Source of the DNA: Phycisphaerae bacterium
GTDB lineage: Bacteria > Planctomycetota > Phycisphaerae > SM23-33
Direction of reading: 5' to 3'
Length of the DNA stretch: 19,866 bases
Assembly: GCA_022866005.1 (NCBI GenBank)
Contig: JALHTV010000195.1
Location: forward strand, 1-19,866
The notes beneath the pieces were generated by a model. That model did no database searches, was not told the DNA's origin, and saw only the letters and a list, made by a program, of their open reading frames with translations. Of the stretch, positions 1-6,257 are shown in pieces (position 1 is the first letter of the stretch; the number at the start of each line of letters is the position of its first letter). The translations under genes were made by a program, and so were the position numbers.

Positions 1-1864
1 CTTCCTTCCGCCGCCCCACCTTGCTGAGCCTTGTCCCATAATTGTGCAGGGCAACAGCTAATCCGCAGAGCGTTTTCTCGCTGGAATCCTTCTCTGCGGC
101 TTTCCGGAAGGTGTCCATGATGGCCTCGCAGACGACGAGCGCCTTGTCTCTCAAGGCAAGCGTGTCGCGTGGGATTGCATCGGAAAGCTGCATCAGCAAC
201 CCAAGATTCCCCTTTTTCCCCTCGTGGATTAGCGGATCGAGCCAGTCGAGTATGTCAGGGTGCCGTCCAGCGTAGTCCTGCGCAAGGAGCGTGATCGTCC
301 TGAAGGCTCCTGCGCCTACCTCCAGCGTGGCGCGTAGGATCTGCCTTCGTTGCGCGTCGGGGAGAGCCTGTTCCCCCGTGGTAAGGACCAGATAGGCGAA
401 GGCCTCCCCAACCATGTCGGGCAGGACTGGCGCAATCCCGCCCTTCCCATCAGGGAGGACACTTGCCACTTCGTCCACAACCCGCCCCGCTCCACCGGGG
501 TAGGTCCAGTCCAGGATTCTACCCATTACCATAGACAACACTACCGCCTGTTCCCTTGTGAGACCCCTCCCCAGGGTCGCAGCCGCGGCCAGTAGCGGCA
601 TGAGGCGCTTCGCTGTCTGGGGATCGGAGGCGTGAGCGGCATTGTTCTCAATCTGTTCGATCTCCCGCTTGGCGATCCTTTCTCCGAGGTCCGTTCGCGA
701 GAGGGAAAGGGCCTGTGGAACGCCCGACTCGATCCCCACCATCGCGGCCATCATCAGCATCAGTGGGTCGCCCCATTGGGGCTCCGCTAGTTGTCTCTCG
801 AACTCCTCATCCATGCCCGGGTCGGGCAGTTTTGGTGGGGGGGTGCGGCGCCTCTCTGCGCACAAGACAAGCATGTTCCCCAGGAGTCCCCTCCGGTCCG
901 CTCCCGTCTGGATGGGGCCTATCTCTACAGGTTCGGGTGGGTCAAACATCTCGTGGATGCGCGCCTTGGATTGAGACTCAGGCAGAAGGAGTCTGAGCCA
1001 CCCGGCATCCTCCGATGCCTGACGTTCTAGGAGCAGGATGCGCAACGGGGGTCGATCTCCGCGCTCGAGGGAGTCCATGGTCGGGTTGGTGGACAATTCC
1101 CCCAACCACTTCCCGACTTCTCCGGCGACGGCCCCGGCATAGTCCACCACAGCCAAGGTGCGGTAGTGCCATTCCCACTGCGTCAGCGACACCTTCTCTT
1201 GAAGGCGCGACATCTCTTCCGGTGTTAGGAAGCCCGCATCCCACTCAGGGCCAAGTGCATCTATCAACTCGATTGCCAGGCGAGTCTTGCCCGCTCCGCC
1301 GCGTCCAACGATCGTCCGTACAGCAATGGGGCGCTGCGAATTGGCCCAGGTGACCAGTTCGCCCAGGTCCTTGTCTCTTCCGACGAACATGGTGGCGCGC
1401 AAGTACGGGTTCAGCAGCGAAGCCTCGGTTGTGTCCCTGGGCCGACGGCTTTCCGGTGCGACCAGAGCCAGCTTGGGCGCTGTCAGCCGCTCGATAATCT
1501 CCTCGATCATCTTCGCAGTCAGCTTCGGGCCCGGTTGGCTCTTGTAGTTCTCCTGGTGCTTCTGCTTCCAGTCGCAGAGGATCTCCACCGTGTACGTACT
1601 CTCGTCCGCGTCGATGATCCTGTGGTGTTCTCGGGACAGGAGAATCAGGTTGTCGTACCCGTTGCGTTGTTTCTCAGTCTGCGTCGGATCGTACCGTGCC
1701 CAACCTTCTCTCTCCGCCCGGATGTGACACACTTCCCCTAAGACGGTCTGGTTATCGGTGTGAATAAGTGGCCTGTCACAGTCGGGAAACGCGCAGCGGT
1801 TGCCTGAGACGGCGAAGAGCGCCTTGATGGTCTTTTGACTCGGACCGCGTCGTTGCTTGCCCAT
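1..1864 (-). CDS. HNH endonuclease-STAND (AP-ATPase) fusion protein, putative defence sensor-effector; 3' end beyond the window
   Basis: An open frame runs from ATG 1864 to base 1 with no stop: 621 codons visible, C-terminus missing. Residues 20-105 form an HNH nuclease-type domain: C24-x4-C29, the E-V-C-H-I stretch with H47, an N-L-I-L-L strand with N72, then H80-H81 and D85. After a linker, F-V-G-R-D (about 161-165) opens an AP-ATPase-type NTPase. It has Walker A GRGGAGKT at 187-194, Walker B LAVVD ending at D241, a sensor-1-like strand with R281, and a G-D-P-L motif around P367. The last 30 residues (L-x-N-Y-G-x-R-L-x-x-x-G-R) resemble the first helix of TPR repeats. By analogy with Avs/NLR-like STAND proteins, the C-terminus would sense a phage or stress signal and the HNH domain would cut nucleic acid. 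That function is inference. An in-frame GTG lies two codons upstream; GGGG just before suits ATG 1864. No partner gene is visible. Its G+C looks lower than that of the core genes. Confidence 0.85.
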   Translation of the reverse strand, partial: MGKQRRGPSQKTIKALFAVSGNRCAFPDCDRPLIHTDNQTVLGEVCHIRAEREGWARYDPTQTEKQRNGYDNLILLSREHHRIIDADESTYTVEILCDWKQKHQENYKSQPGPKLTAKMIEEIIERLTAPKLALVAPESRRPRDTTEASLLNPYLRATMFVGRDKDLGELVTWANSQRPIAVRTIVGRGGAGKTRLAIELIDALGPEWDAGFLTPEEMSRLQEKVSLTQWEWHYRTLAVVDYAGAVAGEVGKWLGELSTNPTMDSLERGDRPPLRILLLERQASEDAGWLRLLLPESQSKARIHEMFDPPEPVEIGPIQTGADRRGLLGNMLVLCAERRRTPPPKLPDPGMDEEFERQLAEPQWGDPLMLMMAAMVGIESGVPQALSLSRTDLGERIAKREIEQIENNAAHASDPQTAKRLMPLLAAAATLGRGLTREQAVVLSMVMGRILDWTYPGGAGRVVDEVASVLPDGKGGIAPVLPDMVGEAFAYLVLTTGEQALPDAQRRQILRATLEVGAGAFRTITLLAQDYAGRHPDILDWLDPLIHEGKKGNLGLLMQLSDAIPRDTLALRDKALVVCEAIMDTFRKAAEKDSSEKTLCGLAVALHNYGTRLSKVGRRKE

Positions 1865-1933
1865 ATGCACCCCGCAAAGCCCCAATTGGCGGCCCTGCTG
1901 CTCCCACTGGGCCGCCCGGGGCCAGGAAGCATG

Positions 1934-1962
1934 ATTATCCGCGAGCCTTCGTTTGCGTGCAA
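1934..1962 (-). promoter_or_regulatory. Candidate sigma70-type promoter for the HNH-STAND gene
   Basis: On the minus strand, TTGCAC (1962-1957) and GATAAT (1939-1934) are separated by exactly 17 bases. The predicted start would leave a leader of about 60 bases before ATG 1864. The -35 is a weak match and the -10 a good one, so this is a candidate only. Confidence 0.4.
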
Positions 1963-1980
1963 CAGAACAGTCGGGCGGCG

Positions 1981-2009
1981 TTGAACCAGCGCCGCAGGGG
2001 GCATAAGAT
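1981..2009 (+). promoter_or_regulatory. Weak candidate promoter for the aminotransferase gene
   Basis: TTGAAC (1981-1986) and TAAGAT (2004-2009) are 17 bases apart. Transcription would begin almost at the ATG at 2019, which would make the GGAGG at 2010-2014 largely useless as a ribosome site. The true promoter may therefore lie further left in the 154-base divergent spacer. Confidence 0.2.
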
Positions 2010-2018
2010 GGAGGGTTC

Positions 2019-3203
2019 ATGGCGGATCGCATCTACATGGATAACGCGGCCACCAGCTTCCCCAAGCCGCCGGGCGTGATGGAGGCGATGGTGGACTTCG
2101 CCCGCCATTGCGGGGCCTCAGCCGGGCGCGGGGCGTACGCCGAGGCCAAGGCCTGCGAGCAGGTCCTGGCCACCTGCCGGGCGCGCGTGGCCGAGCTGAT
2201 CGGCGCCGAGGGGCCCGAGCGCATCGTCTTTGCGATGAACTGCTCCGAGGCCCTGATCCTCGTCATCCGCGGGCTGCTGAACGCCGTCCCGCGCGGCAGC
2301 GAGGCGGTGGCGCTCGCGATGGAGCACAACTCCGTCCTGCGCCCGCTGAACGCCCTGGCCGAGCAGACGCACCTGGTGCCGCGGATCATCCCCTGCGACC
2401 GGCGGACCGGCCTGGTCGATCCCGACGACATCCGCCGCGCGATCACGCCGCGCACGCGCCTCGTCGCCTGCCAGCACGCCTCCAACGTCACCGGCACGCT
2501 TCAGCCGATTGCCGAGGTCGCCGCCCTTGCGCGCGAGGCGGGCGTGCCGTGCCTCGTCGACGCCGCGCAGTCCGCTGGGCACGTCCCCCTGGACGTCCGG
2601 GCGCTGGGAGCCGACTTCGTCGCCCTTGCGGGACACAAGGGGCTGCTGGGGCCCCTGGGCACGGGTGCGCTCTACATCCGCCCCGGGGCCGAGGAGCACC
2701 TGCCCACGATGAAGGAAGGCGGCACGGGCACGATCAGCGAACAGCCCTTCCAGCCCACCACGATGCCCGACAAGTACGAGATCGGCTCGCACAATGCCGT
2801 GGGCCTGGCGGGCCTGTCGGCGGGCGTGGCCTGGCTGCTGGAGCGCGGGATCGAGCATCTGCGAGAGCATGACCGGCAGCTCTGCCGGCTGTTCCTGGAG
2901 TGCACCGACGGCGTCGAGCACCTCACGGTCTACGGGCCGAGGAACCCCGACGACCGCACGGGTGTGTTCTCCGTGAACGTCGCGGGGCTGGCGCCGGGCG
3001 ACCTGGCGGGGGCGCTGGAGGCTGACTTCGGCATCTTGACGCGATCGGGCGTGCACTGCGCGCCGCTGGCGCACCAGACCCTCGGCACGTACCCCGCGGG
3101 GACCTGCCGCTTCAGCTTCGGCCCGTTCACGACCGTCCAGCACCTCCGGAAGGCGGCGGCGGCGCTGGCGAGCATTGCCGAGCGGGCGGCTGTGGGCAAG
3201 TAG
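2019..3203 (+). CDS. Cysteine desulfurase family protein (class V aminotransferase, PLP-dependent)
   Basis: 394 residues, normal length for the NifS/SufS/Csd fold. The N-terminus has the family signature Y-M-D-N-A-A-T-S-F-P-K-P. The PLP Schiff-base lysine is K207 in A-G-H-K-G, preceded by the V-D-A-A-Q-S cofactor-binding strand. The C-terminal S-G-V-H-C-A-P loop carries the persulfide-forming cysteine C347. The expected reaction is cysteine to alanine with sulfur transferred as persulfide. The overall sequence style is closer to the selenocysteine lyase/desulfurase-like subgroup found in anaerobes than to housekeeping IscS, so I give no gene symbol. A GGAGG at 2010-2014 lies four bases before the ATG. 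It lies 5' of hcp on the same strand with a short mini-ORF between. Supplying sulfur for the hybrid cluster is an attractive but unproven role. Confidence 0.88.
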   Translation: MADRIYMDNAATSFPKPPGVMEAMVDFARHCGASAGRGAYAEAKACEQVLATCRARVAELIGAEGPERIVFAMNCSEALILVIRGLLNAVPRGSEAVALAMEHNSVLRPLNALAEQTHLVPRIIPCDRRTGLVDPDDIRRAITPRTRLVACQHASNVTGTLQPIAEVAALAREAGVPCLVDAAQSAGHVPLDVRALGADFVALAGHKGLLGPLGTGALYIRPGAEEHLPTMKEGGTGTISEQPFQPTTMPDKYEIGSHNAVGLAGLSAGVAWLLERGIEHLREHDRQLCRLFLECTDGVEHLTVYGPRNPDDRTGVFSVNVAGLAPGDLAGALEADFGILTRSGVHCAPLAHQTLGTYPAGTCRFSFGPFTTVQHLRKAAAALASIAERAAVGK

Positions 3204-3232
3204 ACCCCGCGCCGCCGGAGGCACCAGAGCCT

Positions 3233-3319
3233 ATGGCCACGCTGACCCGACGCCAGATCGTCTCGGTCCTCAAGTCCGTCGCGATGTTCTCGGCCCCGGA
3301 CGAGCGCGTGCGAGAATAG
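3233..3319 (+). CDS. 28-codon mini-ORF, possibly a remnant of a Crp/Fnr-type regulator
   Basis: ATG 3233 to TAG 3317-3319 encodes 28 residues. A GGAGG at 3217-3221 sits 11 bases upstream. The product contains I-V-S-V-L-K-S-V-A-M-F-S, which resembles the opening helix of cyclic-nucleotide-binding domains of Crp/Fnr regulators (typically L-K-x-V-x-L-F-x-x-L). Crp/Fnr-family genes often neighbour hcp. The frame stops 31 bases before the hcp start and no further regulator sequence follows. It may be a decayed 5' end left by a deletion, a leader peptide, or chance. The resemblance is short and weak. Confidence 0.35.
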   Translation: MATLTRRQIVSVLKSVAMFSAPDERVRE

Positions 3320-3350
3320 GCTTGGCGAGTTTGGGTCAAAGGAGACGACC

Positions 3351-5000
3351 ATGGACATGTTCTGCTACCAGTGTGAACAGACCGCAGGCTCCAAAGGCTG
3401 CACGACCAGGGGGGTCTGCGGCAAGGATGCCCCCACCGCGGCCCTTCAGGACCTGCTGGTCCACGCGACCAAGGGCATCGCGCAGTACGCCCACCGGGCC
3501 GGGGCGCTGGGTGTCCGCGACCGCCAGGTCGACGTGTTCACCGTCGAGGCGATGTTCAGCACGGTGACGAACGTGAACTTCGACCCGGCGCGCCTGGAGA
3601 CGCTGCTGCACAAGGCCGCCGCCATGCGCGACAAGGCCCGGGCGGTCTACGAGCGCGCCTGCCGCCAGGCGGGCAAGACGGCGGAGACGCTCTCGGGGCC
3701 GGCGCAGTGGCAGCCGGCGGACGACCGCGACGGGCTGCTCGCCCAGGCGGCCGAGGTCGGCGTCGCCAGGCGCCTGGCCGGGCTGGGGGCGGACCTGGGG
3801 GGCCTGGGCGAACTGCTGACCTATGGATTGAAGGGCACGGCGGCCTACGCCGACCACGCCCAGATCCTCGGCCAAGAGGACGACAGCGTCTACGCCTTCT
3901 TCCACGAGGCGCTGGACTTCCTCACCCGCAACGGGCACAGCGCCGAGGACACCCTGGCCATGGTGCTGCGGTGCGGCGAGGTGAACCTGAAGGTCATGGG
4001 CCTGCTGGACTCGGCCCACACCGCCGCCTTCGGCCCCCCGACGCCCACGCCCGTCCGCATCACGGCGGTGGCGGGCAAGGCGATCGCCGTCTCCGGCCAC
4101 GACCTGAAGGACCTGGAAGCGCTGCTCCAGCAGACTGCCGGCAAGGGTGTGAATATCTACACCCACGGGGAGATGCTGCCCGCCCACGGATATCCGGGGC
4201 TGAAGAAGTACAAGCACCTGGTCGGCAACTACGGCGGCGCGTGGCAGGACCAGGTCAGGGAGTTCGACGCCTTCCCCGGGGCGATCCTGATGACCACCAA
4301 TTGCATCCAGAAGCCGCGCGACAGCTACAAGGATCGCCTCTTCACCTCGGGGCTGGTGGCCTGGCCGGGCGTGCGGCACGTCGCCGACCGCAACTTCGCC
4401 CCGGTGATCGAGGCGGCCTTGCGGGCGCCGGGCTTCCCGGCCGACGAGGCGGACAAGACCCTCCGGGTGGGCTTCGGCCACGATGCGGTGATGAAGGTGG
4501 CCGACCAGGTCGTCGCGGCCGTCAAGGCTGGGGCGGTGCGACACTTCTTCCTGATCGGCGGCTGCGACGGCGCCAAGCCGGGAAGGAACTACTACACGGA
4601 ATTCGCGCAACTCGTGCCCACCGACTGCGTGATCCTGACGCTTGCCTGCGGCAAGTACCGGTTCAACAAGCTCCCGTTCGGCCAGATCGGCGGCCTCCCG
4701 CGCCTGCTGGACGTCGGCCAGTGCAACGACGCCTTCTCAGCCATCCAGATTGCCGTGGCGCTGGCCAAGGCCTTCGGCTGCGGCGTCAACGAGCTGCCGC
4801 TGTCGCTGGTGCTGAGCTGGTACGAGCAGAAGGCCGTGTGCATTCTGCTGACGCTGCTGCACCTGGGCATCCAGAACATCCGCCTCGGGCCCAGCCTGCC
4901 GGCGTTCGTGTCGCCGGCGGTGCTGAAGGTTTTGGCGGACAAGTTCCACATCCGGCCGATTGCGACTCCCGCGGAGGATCTGAAGTCGATCCTGGGATAG
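3351..5000 (+). CDS. hcp: Hybrid cluster protein / hydroxylamine reductase, class I
   Basis: 549 residues, full length. The N-terminal cluster motif is C5-x2-C8-x8-C17-x5-C23, the short spacing typical of class I proteins with a [4Fe-4S] cluster from strict anaerobes; the enterobacterial class II pattern is longer. All eight expected ligands of the Fe-S-O hybrid cluster are present: H250, E274, C318, C405, C433, C458, E492 and K494. Hcp is a cytoplasmic enzyme that reduces hydroxylamine in vitro; NO reduction or S-nitrosylation roles are reported for its relatives. A strong AAAGGAG stands just upstream of the ATG at 3351. No partner NADH oxidoreductase (hcr) lies beside it, so the electron donor is unknown. 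The gene follows the desulfurase-like gene and may be co-transcribed with it; I see no convincing promoter in the gap. Confidence 0.97.
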   Translation: MDMFCYQCEQTAGSKGCTTRGVCGKDAPTAALQDLLVHATKGIAQYAHRAGALGVRDRQVDVFTVEAMFSTVTNVNFDPARLETLLHKAAAMRDKARAVYERACRQAGKTAETLSGPAQWQPADDRDGLLAQAAEVGVARRLAGLGADLGGLGELLTYGLKGTAAYADHAQILGQEDDSVYAFFHEALDFLTRNGHSAEDTLAMVLRCGEVNLKVMGLLDSAHTAAFGPPTPTPVRITAVAGKAIAVSGHDLKDLEALLQQTAGKGVNIYTHGEMLPAHGYPGLKKYKHLVGNYGGAWQDQVREFDAFPGAILMTTNCIQKPRDSYKDRLFTSGLVAWPGVRHVADRNFAPVIEAALRAPGFPADEADKTLRVGFGHDAVMKVADQVVAAVKAGAVRHFFLIGGCDGAKPGRNYYTEFAQLVPTDCVILTLACGKYRFNKLPFGQIGGLPRLLDVGQCNDAFSAIQIAVALAKAFGCGVNELPLSLVLSWYEQKAVCILLTLLHLGIQNIRLGPSLPAFVSPAVLKVLADKFHIRPIATPAEDLKSILG

Positions 5001-5017
5001 CGGCGAGCGTTTCTGAC

Positions 5018-5046
5018 TTGTGATTGTGGCAGGGGCTTCGTACAAT
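5018..5046 (+). promoter_or_regulatory. Near-consensus sigma70 promoter
   Basis: TTGTGA (5018-5023) and TACAAT (5041-5046) are separated by exactly 17 bases. They lie in the gap after hcp and about 50 bases before the start codon at 5095. The small DNA-binding gene therefore probably has its own transcript. Confidence 0.6.
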
Positions 5047-5094
5047 TCCGCGTTCCACTGTACTTGGGTTATTAGATTAGAACAGGAGATGACG

Positions 5095-5520
5095 ATGCCC
5101 CCCAGAACCAAGACCATTGCAGAGTTGAGACGTGAATTGCGGGTGAAGGAACGCGTCCTGGGTCGGCTGGTGTTGCTGCGCCGAAGGCTTGCCGCACGCC
5201 TGGCGGCCTTGGATCGCCGGATTGCCTCACTCCATGGAGCGGCCCGATGGGTGGGGGCAAGGGCCACAGGGAGGCGCGCCAAGGCGCGCCGCGGCCGGGG
5301 GCGCCGGAAGCGCGCGACCGGAAAACCGCTGGTGAGCTACATCCACGCCACTCTGGCCCGGGCTAAACGCGGCATGCGGGCCAAGGACGTGACCAAGGCC
5401 GTGGTCAAGGCCGGGTACCGCACGTACAGCAAGGACTTCTACGGCATCGTGGCGGCAGCCCTGCGGGATACGAGCAAGTTCAAGCGACTGAAGCGGGGCA
5501 TCTACACACTCGCTGCTTAG
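5095..5520 (+). CDS. Small basic DNA-binding protein with a HARE-HTH-like winged helix
   Basis: 141 residues from ATG 5095. AGGAG (5084-5088) is six bases upstream of this ATG, and an alternative in-frame ATG at 5089 directly abuts the ribosome site. Residues about 8-47 are a heptad-like, Leu/Arg-rich coiled coil. Residues 50-76 are an extremely Arg/Lys/Gly/Ala-rich linker like histone-like tails. Residues 77-141 form a compact domain (x-Y-I-H-x-x-L ... D-V-x-x-A-V-x-x-A-G-Y ... F-K-R-L-K-R-G-I-Y) that matches my memory of the HB1/ASXL/HARE-HTH fold found in nucleic-acid-associated proteins. It is probably a nucleoid-associated or regulatory protein. The target is unknown. It is a monocistronic unit with its own promoter and terminator. 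Confidence 0.75.
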   Translation: MPPRTKTIAELRRELRVKERVLGRLVLLRRRLAARLAALDRRIASLHGAARWVGARATGRRAKARRGRGRRKRATGKPLVSYIHATLARAKRGMRAKDVTKAVVKAGYRTYSKDFYGIVAAALRDTSKFKRLKRGIYTLAA

Positions 5521-5542
5521 CCCCGCGCTACATCCTCGCTCG

Positions 5543-5579
5543 ACCCGCCCGGAGTCGATGACCGGGCGGGTTGCGTTTT
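5543..5579 (+). terminator. Intrinsic terminator of the small DNA-binding gene
   Basis: A perfect 10-bp stem ACCCGCCCGG / CCGGGCGGGT (5543-5552 and 5562-5571) with a 9-base loop is followed by TGCGTTTT. It lies 22 bases after the stop codon at 5520. Confidence 0.75.
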
Positions 5580-5597
5580 GGGGGCTTCGGCGGCGGC

Positions 5598-5637
5598 AAG
5601 AAAGCGACGCGGCGTGCGAGGGTCTCGGACGCCGCGT
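5598..5637 (-). terminator. Probable intrinsic terminator of the tgt-yajC transcript
   Basis: ACGCGGCGT (5607-5615) pairs perfectly with ACGCCGCGT (5629-5637), and an inner CGAG/CTCG pair extends the stem across a one-base mismatch. Read on the minus strand, the stem is followed by CGCTTTCTT, a T-rich run. It lies about 40 bases beyond the yajC stop codon. Confidence 0.6.
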
Positions 5638-5643
5638 GTGCCG

Positions 5644-5676
5644 GTGAACCCCAGTTCACGAAGACCCCAGGGGTCT
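5644..5676. repeat. Two further short inverted repeats in the convergent gap
   Basis: GTGAAC/GTTCAC (5644-5649 and 5654-5659, 4-base loop) and AGACCCC/GGGGTCT (5662-5668 and 5670-5676, one-base centre) lie side by side directly after, and touching, the yajC stop codon. They may stabilise the 3' end or act as extra transcription pauses. Confidence 0.5.
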
Positions 5677-6172
5677 ACTTGCGTTGTTCGGGGGCCTCGG
5701 TCTTGGCCTGGTCGCCCGTGCCGCGGATGGACCAGCGGGCAAACCGCATGCGGACGTTGTTGGTCTCGTCCACCTTGACCACGACTTCGTCGTCTCGGAC
5801 CTCGATGATCGTCCCGATGACGCCGCCGACGGAAGTGACCTTGTCGCCCTTCTTGAGCGCCGCGAGCATCTGCTGGCGCTTGGCCTCCTGCTTCTTGCGC
5901 GAGCGGCTGGACCAGAACAGCAGCAGCAGCAACACGCCCAGCATGACCGGCAGGAGGTACCTGTCAAAGGGGCGCGAGGGCGGAGCTTCCTTCTGGGGTT
6001 CGGGCGGTGTCTCTGTAGGCTGGCTGGCGGGCTCGCCGGCCGGCTTGGCGACGCCGGTCAGCTCCTCACCCTCCATCGGTCGGGCGGGCTTGGTGGTCTG
6101 GGCATACGATGCGCTCGCGGCCAGGGCGACGCACGCGGCCAGCATCAGGGCAATCAGTGTTCTGGAAGGCAT
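5675..6172 (-). CDS. yajC: YajC, accessory subunit of the Sec translocase
   Basis: 165 residues from ATG 6172, with AAAGGA about ten bases upstream. A 22-codon in-frame extension exists but lacks a ribosome site. Residues 1-25 look like a cleavable signal peptide ending A-S-A-S-Y-A-Q, followed by a Pro/Glu/Thr-rich linker (26-70). A membrane segment (72-88, L-L-L-L-L-F-W) and a basic stretch S-R-S-R-K-K-Q follow, then the YajC domain with G-D-K-V-x-x-V-G-G-V-I-G (109-120). YajC binds SecDF in the inner membrane and aids protein export. The extra signal peptide and linker make it longer than the roughly 110-residue enterobacterial protein. It follows tgt, the classical order, but secD/secF do not follow; the unit ends in a terminator. 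Confidence 0.9.
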   Translation of the reverse strand: MPSRTLIALMLAACVALAASASYAQTTKPARPMEGEELTGVAKPAGEPASQPTETPPEPQKEAPPSRPFDRYLLPVMLGVLLLLLFWSSRSRKKQEAKRQQMLAALKKGDKVTSVGGVIGTIIEVRDDEVVVKVDETNNVRMRFARWSIRGTGDQAKTEAPEQRK

Positions 6173-6257
6173 GAATAGGGTCCTTTCTGTCGGATCGCGT
6201 CGGATTGTACGAGGTCTCGACCGCGAATTCTGCCTCATCGCCGAGTGCGGGTCAATC

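Noticed and set aside
42..1741. Several plus-strand frames of 60-115 codons at the left end
   Set aside because: They lie antisense to the continuous HNH-STAND frame, are low-complexity in style and show no domain signatures.
2118..3224. 368-codon minus-strand frame
   Set aside because: Antisense to the desulfurase-family gene; Arg/Gln/Val-rich composition typical of GC-rich shadows.
3330..3342. TTTGGGTCAAA as an Hcp-regulator (HcpR/FNR-like) site before hcp
   Set aside because: The half-sites are four bases with a three-base gap, not the spacing expected for FNR or HcpR sites, and the spot overlaps the ribosome site.
3336..4610. 424-codon minus-strand frame
   Set aside because: Shadow of hcp caused by high G+C at third codon positions; the plus strand has all Hcp ligands and a ribosome site.
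6172..6238. Upstream extension of yajC by 22 codons
   Set aside because: It would bury the signal peptide behind an Arg-rich leader and lacks a ribosome site, whereas AAAGGA precedes ATG 6172.
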